Made by a program: the position numbers and the translations under genes
Notes under the pieces: generated by a model
What the model was told of the DNA's origin: nothing
Database searches by the model: none
Seen by the model: the letters and a program-made list of their open reading frames with translations, nothing else
From: Prolixibacteraceae bacterium UBA5740
Lineage (GTDB): Bacteria > Bacteroidota > Bacteroidia > Bacteroidales > Prolixibacteraceae
Assembly (NCBI GenBank): GCA_002419285.1
Contig: DIFU01000004.1
Location: 1 to 42,731 of the forward strand
DNA length: 42,731 nt
Reading direction: 5' to 3'
Shown: positions 42,344 through 42,731 of the stretch, one piece after another
Layout: each line of letters begins with the position of its first letter
Numbering within the stretch: the first letter of the stretch is position 1

Positions 42344-42731
42344 ATGCAGAGATTGAAAAGAAGATCAGGGTGGTGGCTGGCAGGATTGACAATGATCCTG
42401 TTGTCTGAATTTGCCAGTGCCCAAACCCAGAAAGTAATCATTTCGACAAACATGGGCGACATGACCTTTGTTCTTTATGATGACACGCCCAAGCACCGGG
42501 ATGCGTTTCTGCAACTGGCATCCGAAGGATATTACAATGGTACATTGTTTTACAGAGTGATTAACCAATTTCTGATCCAGGGTGGCTCAAGGTCTTCCAG
42601 AAACGCGGCCCCGGGCAAAAGGATCGGCTATGGCGATCCCGACAAGACTGTGGATGATGAAATCCTTCCTCACTATTTTCATAAGAAAGGAGCATTATGT
42701 GCGCCCCGCCAACCCGATGAGATCAACCCTT
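42344..42731 (+). CDS. Cyclophilin-type peptidylprolyl isomerase, partial
   Basis: The ATG at 42344 opens a frame that runs off the window, giving 129 residues. A signal peptide (MQRLKRRSGWWLAGLTMILL, cleavage about FASAQ) is followed by the cyclophilin start VIISTNMGDMTFVLYDDTPKHRD, the YYNGTLFYRVINQFLIQGG region (the catalytic Arg and QGG present) and HKKGALCAPRQPDEINP. It is a tandem paralogue of the preceding gene but secreted rather than lipid-anchored by this signal (no clear lipobox). Confidence 0.9.
   Translation, partial: MQRLKRRSGWWLAGLTMILLSEFASAQTQKVIISTNMGDMTFVLYDDTPKHRDAFLQLASEGYYNGTLFYRVINQFLIQGGSRSSRNAAPGKRIGYGDPDKTVDDEILPHYFHKKGALCAPRQPDEINP

Overview
The window looks like chromosomal DNA from a member of the Bacteroidota, probably an anaerobic Bacteroidales-type organism. 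The evidence is the gene content (DUF4292 and DUF4395 proteins, an EnvC-type M23 factor behind dut and a TPR lipoprotein, KdtA, two-domain universal stress proteins, Bacteroidota-type alanine dehydrogenase), many short lipobox signal peptides, weak or absent Shine-Dalgarno sequences, and repeated TAnnTTTG boxes upstream of genes, in the best cases paired with TTTG about 20 bases further up (7294-7325, 23574-23604). A glycyl radical enzyme with its activase and a B12-dependent class II ribonucleotide reductase fit anaerobic or oxygen-limited life. No rRNA, tRNA, CRISPR array, prophage or transposase gene was seen.

Layout. 1-778 is the 5' part of a lipoprotein gene on the minus strand. 976-6955 is a minus-strand run rsgA, sbcD, GxxExxY gene, sbcC; the small GxxExxY gene lies in a 520-base segment bounded by inverted repeats that separates the two halves of the SbcCD nuclease. 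7349-8833 is a secreted DUF1593 (Sde182-like) hydrolase with a perfect Bacteroidota promoter; its end overlaps a convergent, divergent-type miaB. miaB follows a small ferredoxin-NADP-reductase-like gene and a secreted nuclease. 11506-13790 holds two DUF1080 (3-keto-glycoside hydrolase-type) proteins, the first fused to a PHP-like metal-dependent domain. 13795-18073 is the block dut, TPR lipoprotein, DUF4292 lipoprotein, EnvC-like factor, an envelope-biogenesis set. 18304-19953 holds an unrecognised secreted protein with a possible permuted papain-like His/Cys pair and a DUF4395 membrane protein.

20275-26116 runs rightward: a minimal glycyl-radical activase, a very HypD-like glycyl radical dehydratase (trans-4-hydroxy-L-proline), a single-pass membrane protein and a cytoplasmic type I pullulanase. 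26117-27818 is tsaE plus an alanine-dehydrogenase-like protein that lacks the usual catalytic residues. gcvH (28017), nrdJ (28564-31119) and kdtA/waaA (31437) follow; nrdJ has two near-identical 12-base repeats upstream. 32919-39221 holds a DUF2007/USP/USP fusion, an SDR-family reductase, metG, LD-carboxypeptidase, YraN, YjbR and an S4 RNA-binding protein, ended by a strong, apparently bidirectional terminator. The right end holds an acyl-carrier-protein-like gene without the phosphopantetheine serine, a GNAT acetyltransferase, a secreted beta-propeller-like protein and two tandem cyclophilins, the second cut by the window edge.

Most of this is housekeeping. The parts that deserve a second look are the GxxExxY cassette in sbcDC, the substituted alanine dehydrogenase, the serine-less ACP, the HypD/minimal activase pair without a proC neighbour, the DUF1080-PHP fusion, the unusual MiaB and the possible permuted cysteine enzyme. 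I did not find a clearly defined new multi-gene system.
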